From positions 1-64,000 of the forward strand of contig NZ_CAJGZQ010000015.1 in the NCBI RefSeq assembly GCF_904846185.1: a stretch of 64,000 nucleotides of DNA, given 5' to 3'. Under the pieces are notes generated by a model, which saw only the letters and a list, made by a program, of their open reading frames with translations, was not told the origin of the DNA and searched no databases. The DNA is from Psychrobacter immobilis. GTDB lineage: Bacteria > Pseudomonadota > Gammaproteobacteria > Pseudomonadales > Moraxellaceae. A program made the position numbers and the translations under genes. Shown here piece by piece: positions 1 through 9,900 of this stretch. Each line of letters begins with the position of its first letter. Within the stretch, counting starts at the first letter, position 1.

Positions 1-114
1 AACTTCTTTGCCAAGATTAAGCAGTATCGTGCGATTGCCACTCGCTATGACAAGTTAGCCTGTCATTTCTTAAGTGCGGTTCATCTAGTTTCTTGTGTCG
101 TTTGGCTTAATTGA
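1..114 (+). CDS. IS5-family transposase, C-terminal fragment
   Basis: Partial coding sequence open at the 5' edge of the window: 37 codons and TGA. The RYDKLA segment followed by a hydrophobic stretch ending in WLN is a familiar tail of IS5-family transposases, which cut and paste the element using a DDE active site; the catalytic residues are upstream of the window. No frameshift is seen in the visible part. The terminal repeat begins two bases after the stop, as in compact IS elements. Confidence 0.75.
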   Translation, partial: NFFAKIKQYRAIATRYDKLACHFLSAVHLVSCVVWLN

Positions 115-127
115 TGACACGCCCTAG
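1..127 (+). mobile_element. Right end of an IS5-family insertion sequence (truncated by window start)
   Basis: Frame 1 from base 1 encodes the last 37 residues of a transposase (contains KIKQYRAIATRYDKLA and ends VVWLN, stop at 112-114). This matches the C-terminal end typical of IS5/IS1031-type DDE transposases. The sequence GACACGCCCTAG at 116-127 directly after the stop is the likely right terminal inverted repeat; the same end closes a MITE-like element at 61762-61932. The left end and most of the transposase lie outside the window, so activity cannot be judged. Confidence 0.75.
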
Positions 128-145
128 ATAAAAGCATGCGATTGA

Positions 146-190
146 TAAAGCCTTTCAAGCTATGAAATATAAAGCTTGAAAGGCTTTTTT
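146..190 (+). terminator. Rho-independent terminator hairpin
   Basis: A near-perfect inverted repeat (AAGCCTTTCAAGCT, 10-nt loop, then AGCTTGAAAGGCTT) is followed by six T residues on the plus strand. It lies just beyond the IS5 right end and probably belonged to a gene now outside the window. Confidence 0.75.
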
Positions 191-342
191 GTGTTTTGAA
201 GATGGAAAATTATTCTCATACCTTTAATAAGTTTGGACATCCTAAAAGCATGAATTGATTGGGTTAATAAGCGATGCCGGATATTTTGTGTTTTGACGGT
301 ATGCTTTATGAAAATACATTGTCAGTTATGCGATAAGACATC

Positions 343-373
343 AAAAACCCCCGTAGTATAAGGCTTACGGGGT
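343..373 (-). terminator. Terminator downstream of tRNA-Arg
   Basis: Read on the minus strand, CCCCGTA and TACGGGG form a stem around a 10-nt loop and are followed by a run of T (the AAAAA at 343-347 on the plus strand). It lies about 20 bases after the tRNA 3' end and ends a single-tRNA transcript. Confidence 0.8.
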
Positions 374-389
374 GATATGTTTTGTTATA

Positions 390-465
390 TGGTGCGCCTA
401 CAGGGACTCGAACCCCGATCGATCGCTTAGGAGGCAACTGCTCTATCCTGTTGAGCTATAGGCGC
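390..465 (-). tRNA. tRNA-Arg (anticodon CCU)
   Basis: The reverse complement folds as a complete cloverleaf. The 7-bp acceptor is GCGCCTA/TAGGCGC; the D arm is GCTC/GAGC; the anticodon stem is GTTGC/GCGAT with loop CTCCTAA, giving CCU at positions 34-36; the variable loop is 4 nt; the T arm is CGGGG/CCCTG with loop TTCGAGT. Discriminator A and an encoded CCA (rc of 390-392) follow. This tRNA reads the AGG arginine codon. It has its own promoter and terminator, so it is monocistronic. Confidence 0.97.
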
Positions 466-478
466 ATTTTGGAATAAC

Positions 479-507
479 ATTGTAGGAAAAATCGCTCATA
501 AAAGCAA
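479..507 (-). promoter_or_regulatory. Sigma-70 type promoter of tRNA-Arg
   Basis: On the minus strand, TTGCTT (rc of 502-507) and TACAAT (rc of 479-484) are separated by exactly 17 bases and sit a short distance upstream of the tRNA 5' end. Good fit to -35/-10 consensus; not experimentally shown. Confidence 0.6.
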
Positions 508-532
508 TCAACAAAATATAAAGATTTTATCA

Positions 533-1330
533 TTACTTGCCATTACTCAAGGCATCAGCGACATTCACAGTGTTGGCATTTGCTGCTTCTTGTGCACGTG
601 ATGTTGGATTAAACAAGTCATTTACACTGTTTTTATAACCTTCGATATTATAATAATCGTACTTTTCTAATATATCTTGTCCGGTACTCGAAAGTAAAAA
701 ATTACGGAAGTTAATAGCAGCAGTATTCTCTGTCAAAATAACCCCTTCAAGCGCTTGCTTGCCTCTCAGTGCATAGCTGAAAGAATTTAGGGTACGTGCC
801 TCTGCATTGTCAGTTTCAATGGCACGAGTCTCAGCAGTATCTACTTTTTTATCATCAGTATTGCTGATATTTTCTTTGTCTTGGTTTATTTTATCTTGAG
901 CCGCTTTTAGCTCTGCTTGTAACGGTGTGAGGCGGTCTGCAGATAGGCTGTCGTTAGCGACGATCATGTCTATATCAGCGCCAAATTCAGAGTGTTTATT
1001 ATAGTTAGGATTGGCGTTTGATAATGTTAAGAGGTCGCTGGCGGGTACATAACTTGGCACAACCTGCACATGAGGATAACGAGATTCGAAGCTAACGATG
1101 ATATCGTCCAAGGGTGCTTGTAAATCCTCTTCTGCCTTTATATACAGCGTACTGTCGGTGAGGGTATTTACCTCGTCTTGAGTGGAGGCTGACGGCTCAT
1201 TTGCATTTGCCATGATCGGTAGGGGATCTATATTTTTACGGTTACTGCTCCATAACCACGTAAAGATTGCAATAAAGATTATCAGCAGCAGTAAAATTAG
1301 CCCAGCCAGTAGCAGCTTGTAGTCTCTCAT
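533..1330 (-). CDS. Membrane-anchored periplasmic binding-protein-like protein (ModA-like)
   Basis: 265 residues. Residues 5-27 form one strong N-terminal transmembrane or signal-anchor helix, with no lipobox and no clear cleavage site. After it, the segments LQAPLDDIIVSFESRYPHV and GADIDMIVAND, and the C-terminal part with NFRNFLLSSTGQDILEKY, resemble molybdate-type extracytoplasmic solute-binding proteins (SBP_bac_11/ModA-like), in which the last segment commonly precedes the C terminus. A polar, charged Lys/Gln/Asp-rich stretch (about residues 140-175) interrupts the usual fold. No transporter genes lie nearby, so a role in uptake is unproven; it could be an orphan anchored binding or sensing protein. 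The fold assignment is inference from short motifs. Confidence 0.55.
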   Translation of the reverse strand: MRDYKLLLAGLILLLLIIFIAIFTWLWSSNRKNIDPLPIMANANEPSASTQDEVNTLTDSTLYIKAEEDLQAPLDDIIVSFESRYPHVQVVPSYVPASDLLTLSNANPNYNKHSEFGADIDMIVANDSLSADRLTPLQAELKAAQDKINQDKENISNTDDKKVDTAETRAIETDNAEARTLNSFSYALRGKQALEGVILTENTAAINFRNFLLSSTGQDILEKYDYYNIEGYKNSVNDLFNPTSRAQEAANANTVNVADALSNGK

Positions 1331-1399
1331 ATGTTACTGCTCTTCTCTTAATGGGTTTGTGTCAAGTTTACATAAAATGCGATGTATAACGTATTATTT

Positions 1400-1921
1400 T
1401 TAAAGCTGTTGGTGTAACACTTCATCTGCTAAGTCCGCAAGCATATCTGCAAAAACATCGGTTTCTGAATCAGGTAAAAGTTTTTTCTCGCTATTATTCT
1501 TATGACCAATTGTACTATTTTGATTGGATAGCACAGGTTGATCGTTTGAGGGGGAGGTAACATCATTGTCAATGGCTTTTATTTGGTGTGCAGCCAATGG
1601 CGATTCGCCCATCGTAAGCTTGTCTTTAAGCCATTCAAAACCATGGGCTTCCCACCATGCTTCAAAGCGTGGCAGCGTGCTCCCACGCACTGCGACAGGC
1701 AGATTCAATGTTCGCAGTTTTTGTGCAAGTATGGGGTCATTAATGGCTTGATGGATGCTCAAATAAAGCGAGCGACTATCATCAGTATAGGGCTGTCTGT
1801 TTTGCCACGATCTGTCGTCAATTTTCATACGTGGCAATTGCCACAATTCACCGCGATAGTATACAACATATAGACGTCGTTTAGGATGAACGAAAATGGC
1901 ATCAATGGGACGCAAGGGCAT
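1400..1921 (-). CDS. Unrecognised soluble protein
   Basis: 173 residues, no signal peptide or membrane helix. The N-terminal half is compact and aromatic (DAIFVHPKRRLYVVYYRGEL, then W, R and Y rich). The middle segment LPRFEAWWEAHGFEWLKDKL is Trp-rich, and the C-terminal third is polar and low-complexity before the final acidic helix DMLADLADEVLHQQL. I do not recognise the family. It lies 69 bp upstream of, and on the same strand as, the binding-protein-like gene at 533-1330, and could be co-transcribed with it. It is transcribed away from recC. A start at 1921 is preceded by GGAATAAC, a moderate ribosome site. Confidence 0.6.
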   Translation of the reverse strand: MPLRPIDAIFVHPKRRLYVVYYRGELWQLPRMKIDDRSWQNRQPYTDDSRSLYLSIHQAINDPILAQKLRTLNLPVAVRGSTLPRFEAWWEAHGFEWLKDKLTMGESPLAAHQIKAIDNDVTSPSNDQPVLSNQNSTIGHKNNSEKKLLPDSETDVFADMLADLADEVLHQQL

Positions 1922-2377
1922 AGTATTAAGTTATTCCGTTAAAAAAGGGTTATGGACATAAAAATTACAGCAGTTAATCTGACAGCAGCACTGACTTCTC
2001 TATTCATAAATATGAGACTTATCAATGCGACACTATCTGTCGTAAGATATTATAATAGTGGCACATATACTAGTAAACGATAGCTATCGATGGCACACTA
2101 ATCAGCAGCCTATTTTATGATTGTTATAAATAATCACTGATGATGCAATGATAGTTAATCGTTGTTGTCATTTGCATCGTGTTTATGACAGCCATGCTAG
2201 CAGAAATACATTGTAGTAACGACCGCGAAACATAGATTGGTGAGTATTCTTCGTGGTATTCCTTAGCAGCCACCAATATGTATTAGAAAGCTAACGCAAA
2301 TGTTATTCCATTTCAGGCACTCATGACCGTCTACATCACACTATCACTCATATATAACTTCAATCAGACTATCTTCT
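1922..2377. other. Divergent intergenic region upstream of recC
   Basis: 456 bp between divergent genes with no plausible ORF. It contains a short palindrome (CGATAGCTATCG near 2078-2089) and must hold the recC promoter and that of the 1400-1921 gene, but I see no promoter I would stand behind. Confidence 0.4.
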
Positions 2378-5300
2378 ATGTTTACCATTATTCAATCGCA
2401 CCGCACCGAAAACCTTGTTGATCAACTGCTTGTGCAATATCAGTCTAAGGATCAGCCTGTTTTTGAGCCTTTTATTGTCATTGTGCCCTCAATGGTATTG
2501 GGCGATTGGTTGGACAAAACCATTGCCAGTCGTGCTGGGATTAGTACCTTGGTACGTACTAAGTTTTGGGGTCAGTATCAGTGGACGCTCATGCAGGATG
2601 TGTTAACCCGCCATAACGCGTATTTGTTAGAGAATGACTCCGAAGCGGCAACCTTAAATGTGCCAGAAGTGGCGGTGTTGTCACCAACGGTCATGCAGTG
2701 GCGATTGTTTGGCTATTTGACCTACTATCAAGAGGCGATTGTTGCAGATGAAAAACATCCGGTTCATCCATTGCTGGCGTCTTTGATTGATGAGCCGCAG
2801 GCAGATACTTATCAAGATAATGTGCGACAGGATATTATAAAAGACAAGACGCAACAAGACGCCCGTATTTGGCAGCTGGCAAGCGATTTGGCAAGAGTGT
2901 TTAACCGATACTTAACACACCGTGAGGATTGGCTAGATTTATGGTCGTACAACAAACCGCTAAATGTGAATGAGTTGATAGCGGAGAAAGATGCATTGTC
3001 ACTGCGTTTTGATAAGTATGTACGCGGCACGCCTGAGTGGCTGGTTGAGCATTATATTGAGTTAGAGGCTGCGCAACGATTTTTATGGTCGCATTTGTTT
3101 GCTGATGTTCATCTACACCGTGTGGCACTTGAAGATGTCTTCTGGTCGGCTTTGAAAGATAATAAGGCGAATGAGCGTGCTCAGTTGCCCAAAGTACTGC
3201 GCATTTTTACCATTCAGCAGTTGCCACAGACCGAGCTAGATTTTTTGCAGCGTTTATCGAAGTACATGAATATCACGTTATTGCATTACAACCCATCGAA
3301 GCTGTTTTGGGCAGATATTGTTGATAAATCATGGTTACAGCGCCAACAGATTATTAACCCTGAGAGTGTGTTCTTGCGTGATTATGGTCATAGCTTGCTG
3401 TCACGTTTGGGTAAGCAATCGCGTGATGCGTTTGCCATGCTTGCTAACTTGTCGGGTAATGAGCAGTACGATGATGCACTGGTTGAATGGCAAGATAATT
3501 TTGATGATACGCTGAGCATTGGTTCTAATCATGAGGTTGCTGCTGAGTATATTGATAATGCTAGTAGCGTTCAAAACAGCCAAAACAATCCAAGTCTGTT
3601 AAAGCGTTTGCAGAACGATGTGCTGATGCTTGATGAGCAATCGACCCAACAAGCGACGGCTGCTAAAGTCTCGCAAGCGGTAAGTAAGCAGATAGAGCCA
3701 AGCTTCAATGAAGAGAAGCAAGGAGCGGCCTGGTATGAAGATGAAGCGTTAGAGAATAAACGCTTTGAGAAAGACCGTTTTTGGGCAATCTCTTCTCAAG
3801 ATAATAGCCTAAGCATTCATTCGTGTCATAGTTTGCAGCGCCAGCTTGAAGTGTTGCGTATTATGATTGGTCGCTGGTTAAATGAACCTATCAAACTTGG
3901 TGAAAAGAAACGTCATATATCTGACATTGTTGTGCTGCTACCCGATGTCGAGCGTCATCATGCGCTGATTGGTTCTATCTTTGTTAATGGTAAAGGTCAA
4001 GATGGTTTGACCTTGCCCGCTAAAGTGACAGGTGTTGTTGATGCGGACATTCGCCAGTTATGGGAAGCTATTATTGGTTTTTATAAGCTATTGGGTAGCC
4101 ATAGCGCCCGTTTTGAAGCGGCTGAAGTCTTAGACTGGTTGATGTTGCCGCCCTTGTTTGAAAGCTTTGGACTGACTCATGAGCAAATGAGCCGTGGCTG
4201 TGATTTATTGGTAGAGGCAGGCTTTATTCGCGGTTTTGATGAGCTGCATCTTAAGCAAACTTTGGATAGTAATGACTATGACTATCGCTTTAGTTTTGCG
4301 CAAGCGTTAGACAGATTGACCCTAGGTCTGGTCATGCCAGAAGCTGAGTTGAGTGATTGCTTATATGCTCTAAATGAAGATGTATGGCCAAGCACTGCCT
4401 TACCAGAAATGACTTTACCGCTACCACAAGTCAGCTTAAATGATGCGTTGATTGTTGAAGCGCTTTGCCGCATTTATACCGGTTTGGTCGCACGACGGGA
4501 TGACCATATACAAAAAATGAAAGCGGAAGACTGGCTCGATCAGATTGAGAGACAAGTGATTCATCGCTACTTTGGCGATGTGGACCAAACGCGTACCATG
4601 CGCGCCATTTACAATGCGATGAATGGCTTTAAATCAAGTTTGCGAGCCAATCGTCACTATAGGCAGTACTCGAGTGGTGATGTCGACAACAGAGAAGTGG
4701 AGCAAAGGCTGGCAGGTGTGGAGCAGTTGCCACTAAAGTTGAGCTTTATGCTAGACAGTATTGAAAACGAGCTTGAAAGTCAGCAAGTCAGTGCTGAGCC
4801 TACTGGTGTTATTACCTTTGGTAAGTTTGGTGCTTTAAGGAACGTGCCTTTTGAGTTGGTGGTCATGCTCAACATGGATCTCTCAGAGTTCCCTGGGCGT
4901 GATCGTGACAACCGCTATGATTTGATGAAAGCGACCAATGCTCGCCGCGGTGACAGAGTCAGTGAGGACGATGACAACGGTGCATTTTTAGATGCCCTGC
5001 TGTGCGCGCGCAGTGCATGCTGGATGTTCTACAACGGTCAAAGCTTGACGGACACTCATGAGCATCTGCCAGCCAATCCAGTGAGTGAGCTATTACAGTT
5101 TTTGCAAGGCGAAGTGCAATGGCAGGTGAACTCGCTTGAGACATTACCTAAGGATGTTGACCCAACCACCGAAAGTCTCAAGCGCTATTTGCCTAAATTG
5201 ATTAAGCAGTGGTTGGTGACTGAGCATCCTGCTCTGCCTTTTCATGAGAGTCTGTTTGAAACAGAAATTGAAGGTACGAATGTTTCTGAGCAAGCGTCTT

Positions 5301-6898
5301 CTGATATTGATGACAATGCTAATGCCAACATTAATATCAATGCTCAGGATTCCAGCCCTTTTGAGATGATTGATGAGCTGGACATTCTCTTAAGTAAAGC
5401 CATGCGCAAAACCAAATTGGCGCAAAAAAAGCAATTTCCGCCTGCGCCGCTTTGGCAAGCGGTGTTTGATACACTAAAGGGCAGAGTGTCTAGTGAGCAG
5501 GTACAGTTGGTTGGCTTGCCCACAAAGACACAGTACGAAGCAATCGCTAAGATGCTTGGTCAAGGCTTGGGTCAGCTCGGTCAAGTAAACACTCAAACCT
5601 TGTCTGCATTGGTTGAACTATTGGCATTAGAGGCTGTTGTTGATACTAGCAATATCAGTGATATGACTCAGGTGCTCTCCCAAGCTGTATCTGATAGCGT
5701 ATTTAATATTGGGGAGATAGATGTTGAAGGTGCATTGGCTTACCAAGTGCGCCATCCTGCCAAAGCGTTCTTACGGGCTCAAAAGGTGCATGTGGTACAA
5801 GGTGAAGAAGCACTGTCGCATCAAGAGCCATTATTTCTAAACAGTTTGACTACCTATCAAATTAAAGATCATTTGATTAAACAGTTGGTCACTGATGAGA
5901 CTAAGGCGAATGGCATTAATACAGCGACCCAAAGCACTACTCCGATTCTGATGTATCAAAAAATTATGCCAGCTGGTGTCGCTCGCCAAACCACGCTACC
6001 CAATCAACAACAAAAACTGCAACAGCAATGTTTGGAATTTAAAGAGCAGTTAATAGCTAATGATTTTGGCGAAAATATTGTACCCCATGAAGATGGGATA
6101 GAGGGTACGACAGGGGCTGATTTGCAGCTACTAACTCCAACCGCCGAGTACCCTGTTCAGATAGAGCTAAAAAATATACTGAATAACACTGATAACGGGT
6201 CAAACAGCCAGACAGATATTAAAGAGATAGAAGCACTGCTTAAGCTGTTGCCGAAAATCATTAAGATCAAAGGCTCAGTACCTATATTAGCACCCATATC
6301 AATTATTCAGGCGGGCATGCCTTATGCTCAGCAATCACCCAAGCAGTGGTTAAACATATTGCCCAATTCTGCCAGTCCTAGGCATTTACTCAAATTTTGG
6401 TTATCACATTTGTATTGGCAAGTGGCCAGACGTACCACTGCTGAGCAAGTGGCACTCAATGATGGGGTGAGTATTTGGCGCTTTAATAAGCCTAGCTCGC
6501 AAATCAAAAAATATGACAAAGTAATTGCATTTAAACTAAGCCCCATTGTCTATGAAGACGCTGTGATTGAACTGATAAAATGGGCGATTTTTTCCAAGCT
6601 ATCTGGACAAGTGCCTATTACATTACTCCCAGAATATGCACTCAATTACCTTGATCAGTGTTCAAAATCTGAAGATAGTGAAGGCGGCAGTTATTGGCCA
6701 AAACGAGCAGACTTTTCAGATTGGCTACGGTCTGGCTATCATACAGACACAGTATATGATACTTGCTCTCAGCATGCCATTTGGCAGTACGTATTACGTG
6801 ATCAAGATGCATTTAAGGCTTTGTCAGGGGCGTTGACCACCTTGGCGCGACCATTGTACAAGCCGATGTTTAATGCGTTAATTGACTTAGATGGCTAG
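2378..6898 (+). CDS. recC: Exodeoxyribonuclease V (RecBCD) gamma subunit RecC
   Basis: 1506 residues; E. coli RecC is about 1120. RecC is the non-catalytic SF1-helicase-like subunit that splits the duplex and scans the 3' strand for Chi in the RecBCD helicase-nuclease acting on DNA double-strand ends. The N-terminal signature is clear (FTIIQSHRTENLVDQLL; FIVIVPSMVLGDWL), as are later segments (HSCHSLQRQLEVL; ITFGKFGALRNVPFELVV; FPGRDRDNRYDLM). Excess length comes from polar low-complexity insertions, for example around residues 960-1010 (Asp/Asn-rich) and 1170-1260. It is the first gene of recC-recB-recD, with 69 bp to recB. ptr, which separates recC and recB in E. coli, is absent. The ribosome site is weak. 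Confidence 0.95.
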   Translation: MFTIIQSHRTENLVDQLLVQYQSKDQPVFEPFIVIVPSMVLGDWLDKTIASRAGISTLVRTKFWGQYQWTLMQDVLTRHNAYLLENDSEAATLNVPEVAVLSPTVMQWRLFGYLTYYQEAIVADEKHPVHPLLASLIDEPQADTYQDNVRQDIIKDKTQQDARIWQLASDLARVFNRYLTHREDWLDLWSYNKPLNVNELIAEKDALSLRFDKYVRGTPEWLVEHYIELEAAQRFLWSHLFADVHLHRVALEDVFWSALKDNKANERAQLPKVLRIFTIQQLPQTELDFLQRLSKYMNITLLHYNPSKLFWADIVDKSWLQRQQIINPESVFLRDYGHSLLSRLGKQSRDAFAMLANLSGNEQYDDALVEWQDNFDDTLSIGSNHEVAAEYIDNASSVQNSQNNPSLLKRLQNDVLMLDEQSTQQATAAKVSQAVSKQIEPSFNEEKQGAAWYEDEALENKRFEKDRFWAISSQDNSLSIHSCHSLQRQLEVLRIMIGRWLNEPIKLGEKKRHISDIVVLLPDVERHHALIGSIFVNGKGQDGLTLPAKVTGVVDADIRQLWEAIIGFYKLLGSHSARFEAAEVLDWLMLPPLFESFGLTHEQMSRGCDLLVEAGFIRGFDELHLKQTLDSNDYDYRFSFAQALDRLTLGLVMPEAELSDCLYALNEDVWPSTALPEMTLPLPQVSLNDALIVEALCRIYTGLVARRDDHIQKMKAEDWLDQIERQVIHRYFGDVDQTRTMRAIYNAMNGFKSSLRANRHYRQYSSGDVDNREVEQRLAGVEQLPLKLSFMLDSIENELESQQVSAEPTGVITFGKFGALRNVPFELVVMLNMDLSEFPGRDRDNRYDLMKATNARRGDRVSEDDDNGAFLDALLCARSACWMFYNGQSLTDTHEHLPANPVSELLQFLQGEVQWQVNSLETLPKDVDPTTESLKRYLPKLIKQWLVTEHPALPFHESLFETEIEGTNVSEQASSDIDDNANANININAQDSSPFEMIDELDILLSKAMRKTKLAQKKQFPPAPLWQAVFDTLKGRVSSEQVQLVGLPTKTQYEAIAKMLGQGLGQLGQVNTQTLSALVELLALEAVVDTSNISDMTQVLSQAVSDSVFNIGEIDVEGALAYQVRHPAKAFLRAQKVHVVQGEEALSHQEPLFLNSLTTYQIKDHLIKQLVTDETKANGINTATQSTTPILMYQKIMPAGVARQTTLPNQQQKLQQQCLEFKEQLIANDFGENIVPHEDGIEGTTGADLQLLTPTAEYPVQIELKNILNNTDNGSNSQTDIKEIEALLKLLPKIIKIKGSVPILAPISIIQAGMPYAQQSPKQWLNILPNSASPRHLLKFWLSHLYWQVARRTTAEQVALNDGVSIWRFNKPSSQIKKYDKVIAFKLSPIVYEDAVIELIKWAIFSKLSGQVPITLLPEYALNYLDQCSKSEDSEGGSYWPKRADFSDWLRSGYHTDTVYDTCSQHAIWQYVLRDQDAFKALSGALTTLARPLYKPMFNALIDLDG

Positions 6899-6967
6899 CT
6901 AGTCATTTAGAATAATCGATTTCTGCTCTCCTGATCTAATAAATAATAATTAAAAGTATGCGCCCAT

Positions 6968-9900
6968 ATGACAGACTTGACTGATCCAACCCATATCATT
7001 GAACTTTCTGCACAGCCACATTTATTCGATGAGCACTCAGATGCGCCTCACTCAGATCCTATGAGTGAGCGTCAGGCTGATGTGATACCAGCAGTTGATG
7101 TTGACCTAACGGGCAAGCACCTGATTGAAGCGTCTGCTGGTACTGGTAAAACTTGGACGCTGACAGGCATTGTATTGCGCCTGCTAATTGAAGCACGACG
7201 TGCGCCAGAGCAAATTATTGCTACTACCTTTACGCGAGCCGCTGCCGCTGAGATGCGTCAGCGTATTCATGATCGTTTGGTGGATTTTTATCAATTATTG
7301 CAGTGGGTCAATAGCTTAAGTGCTGATATTCGTAATAAGGAGGCTTTGTATCCCAATATATTGCAGGTGATGCCTGAAAGCGATAAGGATAAACAAGAGG
7401 GCAAACAATCAAGTACGGATTTAAATACTGAGATAGGCGCTGATGAGTTAAACCAAGACCTTGCTACTGATAAGCAAGCTGCTGCCACAAAGCGTGCGCA
7501 AGCAAAAAAAGACCGTGAAGATTGGTTGGTAGCACAGGCTAAATATGTGCGCTTGGATGGCATCATGCAAGATCCCATTAACCTGCATCTCGTCGGTTAT
7601 TTGCTGGATCACGTGTACAGCTATCCAATGACGGAAGCTATCAGGCGTACCGCACTGGTTTTAACCACGTTGGATAAACTGTTTGTGGGTACGCTCGATA
7701 GCTTGGCGCAAAAATGGCTGAAGGAGTACAGTAGCGAGACGGGTCATCAGCAAGGTATGGCTATTATCGAAGACAGCAGTATCGAGCAGGTGACTGATAG
7801 TATTATTCATGATGAGCTGCGTCAGTTTCAAAGCCGCTTGCATCATGAGCAGCCTAAACTGTATGCGCTTATGGATCAGCAAGGTAAGCTGACTGCCGTG
7901 AGTGATCATAAAAAATATGTGACTCGCTCGCTTAACTTTATTTCAGCACCGATTGATGAGATTGTAGTAAATGACTTTTCGTTTGAGGGCTATGAGCGGC
8001 TTATAAATACTATCATTGAGCGCAGCGATGAGCTTGATATCTTTTTTAAACCTGACGGCGAGTACTATGACGTTCCAAAAGGACAGCTACAAAATAACAG
8101 AGACTCTTGGCCGAAAATCATTCAAGCATTAAAAGATTTTGGTCCAGCCGCTTACAAATTTATATCAGACGAAAAAACTTATACAGGAAAGTTAATACAA
8201 GCTTTTCAGAAAACTGATGACGTAGGTAAGCAATTCTATAAACCAAAAGATGGTGAAAGAGTTAATCTGATATTTAATGAGTTGCAGGTCGTTCGTGACT
8301 TTAAACGCTATATTAAAGAAAGTAAAAAGCTAGACGAATACATAATGACTGTTTTAGCCAATCTTAACCGTCATATCGTGCTTGCGGTACGTGACAGGCT
8401 ACCCATTATTTTGGAAGAGCGAGGTGAGACGACCTTTAGCCTGCAAATGGTACGTTTAAACCAAGCATTAACGGGTCGTCAAGGAGAGAAGCTGGCACGT
8501 TATATCCGTCACCACTATCCTGTGGCGTTGATTGATGAATCACAAGATATCAATGGCGCGCAAGCCATTATGATTGAAAGTATCTATTTGCCAAAGAAAA
8601 AGGGCAAGGCTGCTGATAATGATAAACAGTCAGCTACTAAAAAAGCCAGCCATGAATTTTTATTATTGGTTGGCGATCCCAAGCAGGCTATTTATGGGTT
8701 TCGTGGTGGCGATGTGGCCAACTATAACTACATGAAAGCTCAATTTGATAAAAGCACGCTTTGGACGCTTGATATTAACCGCCGCTCAAATGCTGGTGTG
8801 ATTAATGCCCTAAACTGTTGGTTCGGCATGGCTGATGTAACCACTGGCGAGAACAAATTAGCTCAATTAGGCGCAGGTATTTATTACCAGCATATCAAAG
8901 CGGCAAAACCAGAAAATCGGCTGTCTTGGTTTAATGAACCAGACGCTCACAGCACTACTTTAGTGACTGAGGTGCTCTCTGCCCAGCCAGTGAGCGTATT
9001 ACACTTACCATATGATAAAGACAAAGAGCTTGAGTACGATGAGCATGAAATCACGGCGCGTCATATTGCGACTTTGCTTAGTAGTGGTCAGACTTTAAAA
9101 AGCAAGCCTATTCAGCCTAGTGATATCGGTGTGCTGGCACGTACCAAAAAAGATCTAAAACGGGTTGAGGATGAGTTGGTTAAGCTTAATGTACCGACTT
9201 TAACCACCAGTGATGTCAGTATCTTTGAAACCATCATGGCAGAAGATGTGGCGGCGCTGCTGAGTGCCATGCTATATCCGTATCGTCATGACATGATTAA
9301 TCGGGTGTTGACAAGTCATCTGTATGGACTGAGTATTAAAAACATCAAAGCCATGATGACGGATCATGAGTCAGGAGTTACTGATAGCAGCAGTACCACA
9401 AGCGCCCATTCACACAACTCTAATTCGAAGGATACCTCAGTTAATGAGGCTACTGATAATAAAAAAAGTTATCAAGATTTTATTACTTATCTAAAAGAAG
9501 GCGCACAGCGTTGGCAGCACTTTGGTATTTTGTCAGCATTGCATTACTTGTTAGATAAAAATCCCATACAGCCGCAAGGCGTTTGGCAAGCGCTAGCGGC
9601 TCATCCAGAAGGCGATCGCCATATCATGGACTTGCGTCATGTGATGGATGTTTTGGCGCAATATGGCTTAGGTATGGGCGAGCATGAGCTACTGGCTTGG
9701 TTTAGACAAAATATAGATGCAGCGCCCAATAGTGATTGGGCTAAGCAATATCCGCTACCGACAGAGTCTGGCGTACAGCTGATGACCATTCATAAGTCCA
9801 AAGGACTTGAGTTTCCCATTGTCTATGTACTGGGAATGGGTGATGCCAGTAGGAAGTCAGGCAATAAAGAAGACTATGGATTGTACTTGTACAATGCCGA

